A stretch of DNA of 64,000 bases, taken from positions 23,357 through 87,356 of the forward strand of contig JBKBHF010000011.1 in the NCBI GenBank assembly GCA_046297695.1, written 5' to 3'. The notes under the pieces are model-generated. The model made no database searches, was not told where the DNA came from, and saw only the letters and a program-made list of their open reading frames with translations. Both the position numbers and the translations under genes were made by a program. The DNA comes from Permianibacter sp046297695. GTDB lineage: Bacteria; Pseudomonadota; Gammaproteobacteria; Enterobacterales; Permianibacteraceae. Below are positions 22,190-30,582 of the stretch, piece after piece. Numbering within the stretch: position 1 is the first letter of the stretch; the number at the start of each line of letters is the position of its first letter.

Positions 22190-23536
22190 ATGAAACCACA
22201 ACACATCACCCTGATAGGCGCCGGCCTGGTCGGTTCACTGCTGGCGATTTATCTGGCCCGGCGCGGTTATACGATCACGATTTACGAGAAGCGTCCGGAC
22301 ATGCGCAAGGCCGCGATCAGCGCCGGCCGCTCGATCAACCTGGCGCTCGCCAACCGCGGCATCCGCCCCTTGGAAGAACTCGGCCTGATGCAACAGGTGC
22401 GCGACATCATCATTCCGATGAAAGGGCGCATGCTGCACGACGAACAAAGCCGGATCCAGTTCTTGCCATACGGCCAGCGGCCACATGAGGTGATTTATTC
22501 GGTGTCGCGTGGCGAGCTGAACAAGCTGCTGATGACAGCGGCCGAAGCAACCGGCAAGGTCCGTATCGTGTTCGACACCGGCATCGAGCAGATCGATTTC
22601 GCCGCCCAGCGCATCGGGCTGAAACTCGAACAAACCGGCAGCATTCATGAAGAAGCATTCGAACTGCTGATCGGCGCCGATGGCGGCGGCTCTGTGGTAC
22701 GCAAAGCCATCGACAGACTGCATGGTGTTGCCAGCGTCGAAGAAAAGCTGTTCCATTCCTACAAGGAACTTACCATTCCAGCCGGTCCGGCCGGCCGCTT
22801 CCAGATTGAAAAAGAAGCGCTGCATATCTGGCCGCGCGGCGATTTCATGATGATTGGTCTGCCGAACAACGACGGCAGTTTCACCATGACCTTGTTCGCA
22901 CCGGATCAGGGCGAGGTCAGCTTCGCCGCGCTGCATGACAAGGCCAGTTTCACCGCGTTCTTCGCGCGGAATTTCGCCGACGCGCTGAAACTGATGCCTG
23001 ACGCCGCCGAGACCTATTTCAGGAACCCGACGGGCTTTCTCGGCACCGTGCACTGCCCGCACTGGACCGTGCCGGGCAAGGCGCTGCTGATCGGTGATGC
23101 TGCTCACGCCATTGTGCCGTTCCACGGTCAAGGCATGAACTGCGGCTTTGAGGATTGCTTTGATCTAAACCGCCTGCTCGACGCGCATCACGACGACTGG
23201 ACCGAGGTTTTCGCGGCCTACGAAGCAGCCCGCAAACCGAATGGTGAAGCGATTGCGCTGATGGCCCAGGAAAACTATGTCGAGATGCGGGCGACCGTCC
23301 GCGACCCGAAGTTCCAGCTGAAGAAAACGGTTGGTTTTGAGCTGGAGAATCGCTGGCCGGACAAATTCAGCCCGCGCTATTCGATGGTGATGTTCCAGCA
23401 CATTCCGTACGCCGAAGCGCTGCGCCGCGGCCGGATCAACGATGAGATTCTCGCGATGCTGTGTGATCACATCGAACACGCAGAACAGGTGGATTATCGC
23501 CTGGCAGAAAAGCTGGTCGCAGAAAAGCTCGGCTGA
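22190..23536 (+). CDS. kmo: Kynurenine 3-monooxygenase
   Basis: The 448-residue FAD hydroxylase makes 3-hydroxykynurenine from kynurenine with NADPH and O2. The Rossmann motif is LIGAGLVGSLLAIYLARRGY with YEKRPDMR, the central motif ELLIGADGGGSVVR, and the second FAD motif LLIGDAAHAIVPFHGQGMNCG. The C-terminal region with RYSMVMFQHIPYAEAL is typical. It is last in the operon, 19 bases after kynureninase, and ends 15 bases from the convergent GGDEF gene. No tryptophan 2,3-dioxygenase or aminomuconate semialdehyde dehydrogenase is present in this window. Confidence 0.97.
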   Translation: MKPQHITLIGAGLVGSLLAIYLARRGYTITIYEKRPDMRKAAISAGRSINLALANRGIRPLEELGLMQQVRDIIIPMKGRMLHDEQSRIQFLPYGQRPHEVIYSVSRGELNKLLMTAAEATGKVRIVFDTGIEQIDFAAQRIGLKLEQTGSIHEEAFELLIGADGGGSVVRKAIDRLHGVASVEEKLFHSYKELTIPAGPAGRFQIEKEALHIWPRGDFMMIGLPNNDGSFTMTLFAPDQGEVSFAALHDKASFTAFFARNFADALKLMPDAAETYFRNPTGFLGTVHCPHWTVPGKALLIGDAAHAIVPFHGQGMNCGFEDCFDLNRLLDAHHDDWTEVFAAYEAARKPNGEAIALMAQENYVEMRATVRDPKFQLKKTVGFELENRWPDKFSPRYSMVMFQHIPYAEALRRGRINDEILAMLCDHIEHAEQVDYRLAEKLVAEKLG

Positions 23537-23551
23537 CGCACCGGCGCCGGC

Positions 23552-25606
23552 TCAGTCGTCAGCATCGGCCGGCTGGGCCCCAGGCCCGAGCACTTCAACG
23601 GCCGTGACCAGCTGGTGCCGGATCGCATGGGCGAGATTGTGCTCCAGCTGCGGGGCAATTTCCCGGTAGTCGCCATTGACTTGTAGCACGCCATAGGCGC
23701 GATTGCGACCACGTCCCTTGCCGAGATAGAGCGCCAGATCGGCCAGTTGCACGGCGCGTTCCCAGCCGAATTCCGATTCCGGCAACCCGGAAAAAGGCAG
23801 TGGCACAAAACCGGCGGAAGCCGTCACCGGAATGCTCTTGTCTTCAAACTGCACCGGCGTTTCGCCCAACGTGTTCAGCACCCGCGCAACCACATCGCGT
23901 AGCGCGTCACCGGTGGTTGACCGCAGGTAGAGCAGAAACTCCTCGCCGCCCCAGCGCAGCACCATGTCACTGTCGCGCATGCCCGTGTTGAGCCGGTTCG
24001 CCACCTCGATCAGTACGGCATCACCGGCAGCATGACCGAAACTGTCATTGATGCGTTTGAAATGATCGATGTCGAGCAAGACAAAGGCATCAATGCCGGC
24101 ATCGGGTTCCGTGCGCCGCTCTCGCTCGGTCCAGCGCCGCTCCATCGCCAGCTGGAATGAGCGACGGTTGAACAACCCGGTCAGCGGATCGCGAATCGAT
24201 TGGTCGGCGAGTTTTTCATTGACCGCCTGCAGCCGACGGTTGGCGTCGCGCACGCGCCAGTACGACAGCATCGCGACAATGGCTGCCAGGATCACGGTCA
24301 GCGCAATCAGCCCGATCACCCAAAGATAAAGCCGCCGGTTGTCAATTTCGGCGGCTTGCAGCTGATTCTCGCGCGCCAGCAGTTCGATCTGTTTCTGGCG
24401 GGCGCTGGCGTCGAAACGCTCCTGCAATTCGGTGACGGCACGCTGTCGCGCCTCCGAATAGAGCTGCTCGCGGATCTGCAGCTGTCGCTTCAGCGCCGTC
24501 ACCGCCAACGGCAACAGACCGGCCTGTTCGCTGATGCGGGCGATCTCCGCCTGCACCAATTCTTCGGTTGCGATATCGGCGAGCGCCTGCAGCTGCTCCT
24601 GCGCCAATTGCAACTCCTGCAAACCTTGCCGGATCAGACCTTGCCCCGCCAACGCCAGTCCGATGTTGGCGTGGGCAATGGCCTCGTTGGTTCGGTCTTT
24701 TCTTTTCTGCGCGATAAGCAGGGCGGCACGGGCGTAATCGGCCGCCTCCGTCCACGCTTGCCGCTGCAGGGCATCGTCCGACAGATTGACCAGCGCTATC
24801 GACTCGGATCGCTCATCGCCGAGTTCGCGCGCCAATTGCAGCGCCTGCTGATAGGACGCGGCCGCCTCATCGTGCCGACCGAGGCTGGACAGGGCATAAC
24901 CGGTATTGGCCGCAATGGTCGCCAGCATGCTGCGACTGTTGCGTTTGATGGCCAGTGGCTTGGCCCGTTGCAGATAAGCCAGCGCCTGTTCGGGATGGCG
25001 CAGATTCAGGTACAGGACACCGAGATTGTTCAGGGTCTGCAGTTCCCGCTGCTCACGCTTGTCGCCGGACTGCTCGGCCAGTGGCAGCGCTTTCAGGTGC
25101 TGCTGCAGCGCGTTTTCGAAATCGCTGGTGTCGCTGTACAGAATGGCCGCCATGTTGTGGGTGGCATAGCGCACGCCCAGATCCTGCACCTGCTCGACCA
25201 GCACCAGCGCTTGCCGGAGCAAGGCCAGTGCTTCGGCCGGCTTGGCAGCGTTTTTGAAAGACTGCGCCCGCTGCAGCAACGCTTCGACTTTGATTTCATT
25301 GCTGGCGCTGCGCGCGGCCAGCGCTTCGAGCGCGGCGACCGCCGCTTCGGTGCGTTCGTTGTCACCGATGTCGCGGAACACGCTCGCCTGCAGCGCGAGC
25401 CATTCGTGCTGCTGATTGTCAGTCAACTCCGCCGGCACCTCAGTCGCCAACCGGCTCAGTTCAGTGGCCGCGGCCTGACTGTCGGTCATGTCGCGGACGC
25501 GCTCCAGTGCCGCCAGCCACGCGGCCGGGTCGCTCGCAGCGAGCACTTGCACCGGCCACGACAGCCACAGCACATACAGCCAGCAACAGTACCGACGCAC
25601 GGTCAT
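23552..25606 (-). CDS. TPR-repeat, membrane-anchored GGDEF diguanylate cyclase
   Basis: The 684-residue protein starts MTVRRYCCWLYVLWL with a signal peptide ending around ALAAS. A long helical region (residues 28-365) carries TPR-type repeats, for example ALQQHLKALPLAEQSGD and ALAYLQRAKPLAIKRN. A coiled coil follows, then one membrane helix at about 426-448 (LYLWVIGLIALTVILAAIVA), then a cytoplasmic GGDEF domain with active-site GGEEF near 552-556. It probably senses something in the periplasm through the TPR part and makes cyclic-di-GMP. The ATG at 25606 is preferred over a longer frame to 25978, whose extension is Arg/Ala-rich with no signal. No strong ribosome site is seen. Confidence 0.88.
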   Translation of the reverse strand: MTVRRYCCWLYVLWLSWPVQVLAASDPAAWLAALERVRDMTDSQAAATELSRLATEVPAELTDNQQHEWLALQASVFRDIGDNERTEAAVAALEALAARSASNEIKVEALLQRAQSFKNAAKPAEALALLRQALVLVEQVQDLGVRYATHNMAAILYSDTSDFENALQQHLKALPLAEQSGDKREQRELQTLNNLGVLYLNLRHPEQALAYLQRAKPLAIKRNSRSMLATIAANTGYALSSLGRHDEAAASYQQALQLARELGDERSESIALVNLSDDALQRQAWTEAADYARAALLIAQKRKDRTNEAIAHANIGLALAGQGLIRQGLQELQLAQEQLQALADIATEELVQAEIARISEQAGLLPLAVTALKRQLQIREQLYSEARQRAVTELQERFDASARQKQIELLARENQLQAAEIDNRRLYLWVIGLIALTVILAAIVAMLSYWRVRDANRRLQAVNEKLADQSIRDPLTGLFNRRSFQLAMERRWTERERRTEPDAGIDAFVLLDIDHFKRINDSFGHAAGDAVLIEVANRLNTGMRDSDMVLRWGGEEFLLYLRSTTGDALRDVVARVLNTLGETPVQFEDKSIPVTASAGFVPLPFSGLPESEFGWERAVQLADLALYLGKGRGRNRAYGVLQVNGDYREIAPQLEHNLAHAIRHQLVTAVEVLGPGAQPADADD

Positions 25607-25787
25607 CTGATTCGATCTGCACAGCAAATGAGGGTTGAGCCAAGCATAGCAGCGCTTGGCAACACGGCAGGGCAAGCGCCGGTTCGCTCCTGCGGGCATG
25701 CGTGAAAATCCGGTTACGATTTGGCACTGCCGGGCGCAGCGGCGATGACTAGACTGGGCGACCGCTCCCTGCCCGAGTCCCTTGCCC

Positions 25788-26852
25788 ATGCTTCGCGCCG
25801 CCACCGTCCTTGCTTTTGTCGCTGTCTTTTCCGCCTTGCCTGCTGGCGCCGACACGACGCCGGATCTCGCTGACAGCCAGCGCTGGCTCAACACCCTCGC
25901 CGCTGATGCCGCAGCCGGTCGTCGCACCGGCACGGCGGCCCAGCAGCGCATCGGCGTATGGCTGGCTGACGAGTTCAAGGCGCTCGGCCTGCAACCGCTC
26001 GGCGACAGCTATTCCCAGCTGTTTACCGTGACCAACGAGGATGGCAGTCAAACGATCGGCCGCAACGTGCTGGCGGTGCTGCCAGGCACCCAGCCGACCG
26101 CGCAGGCCGAGTACCTGTTGCTGTCGGCGCACTACGATCACATCGGTCAACAGCCCGGTGCCGGCTCGGATCATATTTTCAATGGCGCCGATGACAATGC
26201 GTCCGGCGTCACCGCGATGCTGAACATCGCCAAGCGCCTGCAGCAGGCCGCCGCCAACGGTCAGCGCCCGGCCCGGCATATCGTGTTCGCCGCCTGGGAC
26301 GCCGAAGAGATGGGGCTGAAAGGCTCGGCACATTTTGTTGCCCAGCCGCTGCTGCCACTCGACCGCCTCGTCGCCAACCTGAATTTTGAAATGGTCGGCG
26401 TCACCGAAGGCAAGAACCGGCGCAACCTCTGGATGACCGGCTGGCAGCATTCGGAGCTGTTCGAGCAAATCAAGCCGATGCTGGCGGCGCAAGGCTGGAC
26501 CCTCGAAGCCGATCCGTATCCGCAGTGGGATTTGTTCCTGCGCTCGGACAATGCGCCGTTCGCGTCTATGAAAAATATCGGCAGCGAAGCACAACCGCAC
26601 TGGCTCGGTGTTCCAGCGCATTCGCTGTCGGTCTGGCGCGGCCAGCGTCACTATCACGCAGTGACGGATGAAGTGACGCTGATCGATCTGGAAAACCTGA
26701 CGGCGCTGTCGTCGGCGCTGACGGTCGTGGTGCAGGAGCTGGCGAAACCGGAACGGCAAATCGCCTGGAAACCGGCAACGACGCCGCGCTTCAGTCGCTT
26801 GCCGGCAGCGGGCGCCGACACCGCAGCAGAAACCATGACCGGTTCACCATGA
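25788..26852 (+). CDS. Secreted M28-family zinc aminopeptidase
   Basis: The 354-residue protein has a signal peptide (MLRAATVLAFVAVFSALPAG). Dinuclear zinc ligands are seen in LLSAHYDHIG (His, then Asp in the same loop), NGADDNASGVTAM (bridging Asp), WDAEEMGLKGS (Glu-Glu) and HYHAVTDEVTLI (His). This is the usual order for M28 peptidases such as Streptomyces aminopeptidase. It may release N-terminal residues from peptides, supplementing the extracellular subtilase. The ATG at 25788 follows shortly after a divergent junction with the GGDEF gene. The assembly gap begins 22 bases past the stop. Confidence 0.9.
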   Translation: MLRAATVLAFVAVFSALPAGADTTPDLADSQRWLNTLAADAAAGRRTGTAAQQRIGVWLADEFKALGLQPLGDSYSQLFTVTNEDGSQTIGRNVLAVLPGTQPTAQAEYLLLSAHYDHIGQQPGAGSDHIFNGADDNASGVTAMLNIAKRLQQAAANGQRPARHIVFAAWDAEEMGLKGSAHFVAQPLLPLDRLVANLNFEMVGVTEGKNRRNLWMTGWQHSELFEQIKPMLAAQGWTLEADPYPQWDLFLRSDNAPFASMKNIGSEAQPHWLGVPAHSLSVWRGQRHYHAVTDEVTLIDLENLTALSSALTVVVQELAKPERQIAWKPATTPRFSRLPAAGADTAAETMTGSP

Positions 26853-26873
26853 GCAGGAATGCGCAAACAAAAA

Positions 26874-26883
26874 NNNNNNNNNN
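26874..26883. other. Assembly gap of ten N
   Basis: Ten undetermined bases follow an A-rich stretch and precede a G/C-homopolymer-rich stretch with runs of C. True gap length is unknown. It falls between the M28 stop and the terminator, so no recognised gene is interrupted. Confidence 0.99.
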
Positions 26884-26956
26884 GGTTTGGATGGTGGCCC
26901 CCCACCCACCCACAACCCCTGCCCGTTCCACCATCCGCAGGACTGCCCAAACAAAC

Positions 26957-26979
26957 ACGCCGGCAATGCCGGCGTTTTT
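26957..26979. terminator. Rho-independent terminator between convergent genes
   Basis: ACGCCGGC (26957-26964) and GCCGGCGT (26968-26975) form a stem with a three-base loop. A run of five T follows on the plus strand, and A-rich sequence precedes it for minus-strand use. It ends directly before the stop of the 26982 gene. Confidence 0.8.
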
Positions 26980-26981
26980 GT

Positions 26982-27530
26982 TCAGGCCAGTGCCGCATCG
27001 GCGCCGTATTCTTCCCAGCCGCCGTTGCGTCGGACATAGATGCGTTCACTCAAGCGGGCGTCGCCGCTGCCGGCCAGCGCCGTGATCGCCGCTTTCAGCA
27101 TGGTCAGGCCGGCTTTCGCGCGCGAACCGGTGAACACCAGACAGGCTTGTGCCGGCACCGCGACCAGCAGCTCCCCTTCGACTTCCTTGGCCATGCCATC
27201 CCAGAACTGATCGAGCAGCAACAAACAGGCCTCATCGCGGCCATTGGCTTTCAGCAGGTAGGTCGGGCCGCGGCCCATGCGCTCCACCTTTGACAACCGT
27301 TCGCGCAGATTGTTGAGCGCGGTAAGCAGCAGTTCGTAACGCTGCAAACCGAGCGATTGAATGTTGTCTTCCGTGATGAAAGTACGACCAGTTTCTGCTT
27401 CGACGACAAAGACGATGGTCAGGCCGGGGGCAAAGGTATCGCAAAGGGCATTGTCGGGCACGAAGCTCGGCACCCGTTCAAGCGAGAAAATAATAGGGAA
27501 CAATTTGGAGGTATCGAGTTTGCGCATCAT
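26982..27530 (-). CDS. DUF1444-like hypothetical protein
   Basis: The 182-residue cytoplasmic protein has no signal peptide or membrane segment. It contains IVFVVEAETGRTFITEDNIQ and a helical YELLLTALNNLRERLSKV segment, followed by RDEACLLLLDQFWDGMAKEV. The pattern of a strand with D/E-x-E, an ITE motif and an ALNNL helix resembles the DUF1444 (YtpQ-like) family of unknown function. I cannot confirm this without a search. The start at 27530 (MMRKLDTSKLF) has two adjacent Met codons. It lies alone between the ilvD stop and the terminator. Confidence 0.7.
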   Translation of the reverse strand: MMRKLDTSKLFPIIFSLERVPSFVPDNALCDTFAPGLTIVFVVEAETGRTFITEDNIQSLGLQRYELLLTALNNLRERLSKVERMGRGPTYLLKANGRDEACLLLLDQFWDGMAKEVEGELLVAVPAQACLVFTGSRAKAGLTMLKAAITALAGSGDARLSERIYVRRNGGWEEYGADAALA

Positions 27531-27705
27531 CTACCACACGGAACGCACGCCGTTGCCGGCGGCATCCAGATTGACGGTTTCGGCGACCGTGAGCCAGAAC
27601 CCGTAGCCAAGGCGGTTATGATAACGCACGCGGCCGCTCGGTGGCGGCCGCGGCTGTGATGCGCTGCACGAATGGCCGGCAACGCTGCCTCGGGTAAAAC
27701 CCGGC

Positions 27706-29553
27706 TCACGTTTCGGACGGCAGTACCCGGACCGCGCCGCGATCGGCGCTGCTGGCAAACAGCGCATAGGCGCGCAGGGCCTGCGACACCGCGCGCTGGC
27801 GGTTTTGCGGCGTGAATGCCTGCGCGCCACGGGCCTGCGCCGCGGCGCGGCGCACCGCCAGCTCGGCATCGCTGACCTGCAACTCGATGCGCCGGGCCGG
27901 GATATCGATTTCAATGCGGTCGCCTTCGCGCACCAGCGCGATCGCACCGGCGCTGGCCGCTTCCGGCGAGACATGGCCAATCGACAAGCCGGAGGTACCG
28001 CCGGAAAAGCGGCCATCGGTGATCAGCGCACAGGCTTTGCCGAGTCCTTTTGCTTTCAGGTAGCTGGTCGGATAGAGCATTTCCTGCATGCCGGGCCCGC
28101 CGCGTGGACCTTCGTAGCGAATGACCACGGCATCGCCGGCAACGATTTTGTCGGCAAGTATGGCTTCGACCGCCTCGTCCTGCGATTCAAATACCCGGGC
28201 GCGTCCAATGAACTTCAAGCAACTGTCATCGACACCAGCGGTTTTGACGATGCAACCATCCGGCGCCAGATTGCCGGTCAATACGGCCAAGCCGCCGTCT
28301 TGCGAATACGCGTGTTGTTTGCTGCGGATGCAGCCGTTCTGCCGATCGGCATCTAGGCTCGGCCAACGCGCGCTCTGACTGAAGGCATTGCTGCTGCGCA
28401 GACCGCCCGGCGCCGCGCGATAAAACGTGCGCGTGCTGTCGCTGACTTTCTGGGTGATGTCGTGCTCGGCGATGGCATCGGCCAGCGTTGTGCTGTGCAC
28501 GGTGCCGGTGTCCGCGTGCAGCAACTCGGCGCGATTCAGCTCCGCCAGAATGCCGTAGACGCCGCCGGCGCGATGGACATCTTCGATGTGGTATTTCTGC
28601 GTCGATGGTGCGACCTTGCACAGATGCGGCACCTTTTTTGACAGCCGATCGATATCGCGCATCGTGAACGGCACGCCGGCCTCGTGCGCAGCGGCGAGCA
28701 AGTGCAGCACGGTATTGGTCGAACCGCCCATCGCGATGTCGAGCGTCATCGCGTTTTCAAACGCGGCAAAATTGGCGATGGCACGCGGCAATAACTGCTC
28801 TTCATTGCCGTCGTAATAGCGTTTGGTGATCTCGACGATGGTTTTGCCGGCCTGCACGAACAATTCACGCCGATCGGTGTGGCTCGCCAGCAGCGTGCCA
28901 TTGCCCGGCAAGGCCAGACCGAGGGCTTCCAGCAGACAGTTCATCGAGTTGGCGGTGAACATGCCAGAGCAACTGCCGCAGGTCGGGCAGGCATTGTGCT
29001 CGGTCTCGGCGACTTGCTCATCCGAAACGTTCGGATCGGCCGCCATCACCATGGCATCGACCAGATCGAGCTTGATGGTTTCGCCGCCGCGCACCACTTT
29101 GCCCGCTTCCATCGGGCCGCCGGAAACAAACACCGCCGGAATATTCAGGCGCAGCGCCGCCAGCAACATACCAGGCGTGATCTTGTCGCAATTGGAGATG
29201 CAGATCATCGCGTCGACGCAATGGCCATTGGCGACGTACTCAACTGAATCGGCGATCAGCTCGCGCGACGGCAGGCTGTACAGCATGCCGCCATGGCCCA
29301 TCGCAATGCCATCATCGATGGCGATGGTATTGAACTCGCGCGGCACACCGCCGGCACCACGCACGGCTTCTGAAACCAACTCGCCGATTTGCTTCAGGTG
29401 CACGTGGCCGGGCACAAACTGCGAATACGAGTTGACCACCGCGATCAGCGGCTTGTGAAAATCATTGTCACCGAGACCGGTTGCACGCCAGAGCGCGCGG
29501 GCGCCAGCCATGTTGCGGCCAGTAAAGGTGGTTTTGGAGCGATAAGTCGGCAT
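27706..29553 (-). CDS. ilvD: Dihydroxy-acid dehydratase
   Basis: IlvD dehydrates 2,3-dihydroxy-3-methyl acids to the 2-keto acids for valine and isoleucine. The 615-residue length equals the E. coli enzyme. Cluster ligands sit in MICISNCDKITPGML and HNACPTCGSCSGMFTANSM, and GGSTNTVLHLLA and GPRGGPGMQEM are conserved. I chose MPTYRSKTTF at 29553. The longer frame to 29616 is built from a palindromic repeat (VHVGAGKSAPTK) and cannot be natural coding. Last gene of the ilv operon. Confidence 0.97.
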   Translation of the reverse strand: MPTYRSKTTFTGRNMAGARALWRATGLGDNDFHKPLIAVVNSYSQFVPGHVHLKQIGELVSEAVRGAGGVPREFNTIAIDDGIAMGHGGMLYSLPSRELIADSVEYVANGHCVDAMICISNCDKITPGMLLAALRLNIPAVFVSGGPMEAGKVVRGGETIKLDLVDAMVMAADPNVSDEQVAETEHNACPTCGSCSGMFTANSMNCLLEALGLALPGNGTLLASHTDRRELFVQAGKTIVEITKRYYDGNEEQLLPRAIANFAAFENAMTLDIAMGGSTNTVLHLLAAAHEAGVPFTMRDIDRLSKKVPHLCKVAPSTQKYHIEDVHRAGGVYGILAELNRAELLHADTGTVHSTTLADAIAEHDITQKVSDSTRTFYRAAPGGLRSSNAFSQSARWPSLDADRQNGCIRSKQHAYSQDGGLAVLTGNLAPDGCIVKTAGVDDSCLKFIGRARVFESQDEAVEAILADKIVAGDAVVIRYEGPRGGPGMQEMLYPTSYLKAKGLGKACALITDGRFSGGTSGLSIGHVSPEAASAGAIALVREGDRIEIDIPARRIELQVSDAELAVRRAAAQARGAQAFTPQNRQRAVSQALRAYALFASSADRGAVRVLPSET

Positions 29554-29580
29554 GAGCAGATCGTTGCAAAAGGGATTTTT

Positions 29581-29607
29581 GTCGGAGCGGACTTGCCCGC
29601 TCCTACA
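29581..29607. repeat. REP-like palindromic element GGAGCGG..CCGCTCC
   Basis: The minus strand reads TGTAGGAGCGGGCAAGTCCG, which closely resembles the Pseudomonas REP sequence family. Arms GGAGCGG (29584-29590) and CCGCTCC (29597-29603) form a hairpin between ilvE and ilvD in the transcribed operon. Confidence 0.7.
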
Positions 29608-29616
29608 TGAACACAC

Positions 29617-30582
29617 TCAGGCGTAAGCCGCGTGCACAAACGCCGAAGTCGGATTCTCGACCGGGTCCAGCCAACCCCAGACATCCGGCGTCTGGCCATT
29701 GAACAAGCCGAAGAATTTCTTCTGAATGGCCTCGGTCACCGGGCCACGCTTGCCGCTGCCGACCTTCAGGCCATCAACGTTGCGTACTGGCACAATTTCC
29801 GATGCCGTACCACACAGGAACATTTCATCGGCGACATACAGCGATTCGCGGGCAATGTTTTCCTCGCGCACTTGATAACCCAACTCTTTCGCCAGCGTGA
29901 TCACGGTATCGCGGGTGATGCCGGGCAGAATCGACGCGGTCAGCGGCGGCGTGAACAAGGTCTTGTTCTTGACCAGGAACACGTTCTGGCCGGCGCCCTC
30001 CGACACCATGTTGTTGTGGTCGAGCGCCAAACCTTCGTGATAACCGTGACGACGCGCTTCGCGGGCGATCAATGCGCCGGACAAATAATTGCCGCCAGCC
30101 TTGGCACCAGTCGGCATGGTGTTCGGTGCCAGTCGGTGCCAGCTCGACACACCGACATCGACGCCGGTTTCCTGGGTGCCGGCACCGAGGTAGGCGCCCC
30201 ATTCGAACGCCGCGACAACCAGATCAATCGGCGTTTCCGCATCCGGAACAATGCCGATACCGCCGTAACCGACATAGGCCAGCGGTCGCAGATAGGCAGA
30301 TTTCAGGCCGTTGGTGCGGACAATCTCTTTGCAGGCGGTTTCGACATCGTGGCGGGTGTACGGAATCTCCATCCGATAGATCTTGGCCGAATCAAACAGC
30401 CGCTGGATGTGATCACCGAGCCGAAAAATCGCCGTGCCGGACGGTGTGTCGTAAGCACGGATGCCTTCAAACACCGACGAGCCGTAGTGCAACGCATGGG
30501 TCATCACATGCACGGTGGCATCGGCCCACGGTTTGATTTGACCGTTATGCCAGATTTTCGCAGGGGCGTTCAGAGCGGCCAT
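29617..30582 (-). CDS. ilvE: Branched-chain amino acid aminotransferase
   Basis: IlvE transfers the amino group from glutamate to the keto acids of valine, leucine and isoleucine. The 321-residue fold-type IV PLP enzyme shows HALHYGSSVFEGIRAY, YLRPLAYVG, the lysine region PTGAKAGGNYLSGALIAREA, and DHNNMVSEGAGQNVFLVK. The ATG at 30582 has AAAGGAA about seven bases upstream. The gene overlaps the 3' end of cimA by 38 bases in another frame, which implies translational coupling. Confidence 0.97.
   Translation of the reverse strand: MAALNAPAKIWHNGQIKPWADATVHVMTHALHYGSSVFEGIRAYDTPSGTAIFRLGDHIQRLFDSAKIYRMEIPYTRHDVETACKEIVRTNGLKSAYLRPLAYVGYGGIGIVPDAETPIDLVVAAFEWGAYLGAGTQETGVDVGVSSWHRLAPNTMPTGAKAGGNYLSGALIAREARRHGYHEGLALDHNNMVSEGAGQNVFLVKNKTLFTPPLTASILPGITRDTVITLAKELGYQVREENIARESLYVADEMFLCGTASEIVPVRNVDGLKVGSGKRGPVTEAIQKKFFGLFNGQTPDVWGWLDPVENPTSAFVHAAYA

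Noticed and set aside
24200..25705. 501-codon plus-strand open frame
   Set aside because: It is a shadow of the TPR-GGDEF gene, with no family motif and composition typical of antisense of GC-rich DNA.
27628..27652. GC-rich inverted repeat CGGCCGC..GCGGCCG between ilvD and the DUF1444-like gene
   Set aside because: No T run on either strand and location upstream of the ilvD stop side make a terminator doubtful. Such palindromes are common by chance in GC-rich DNA.
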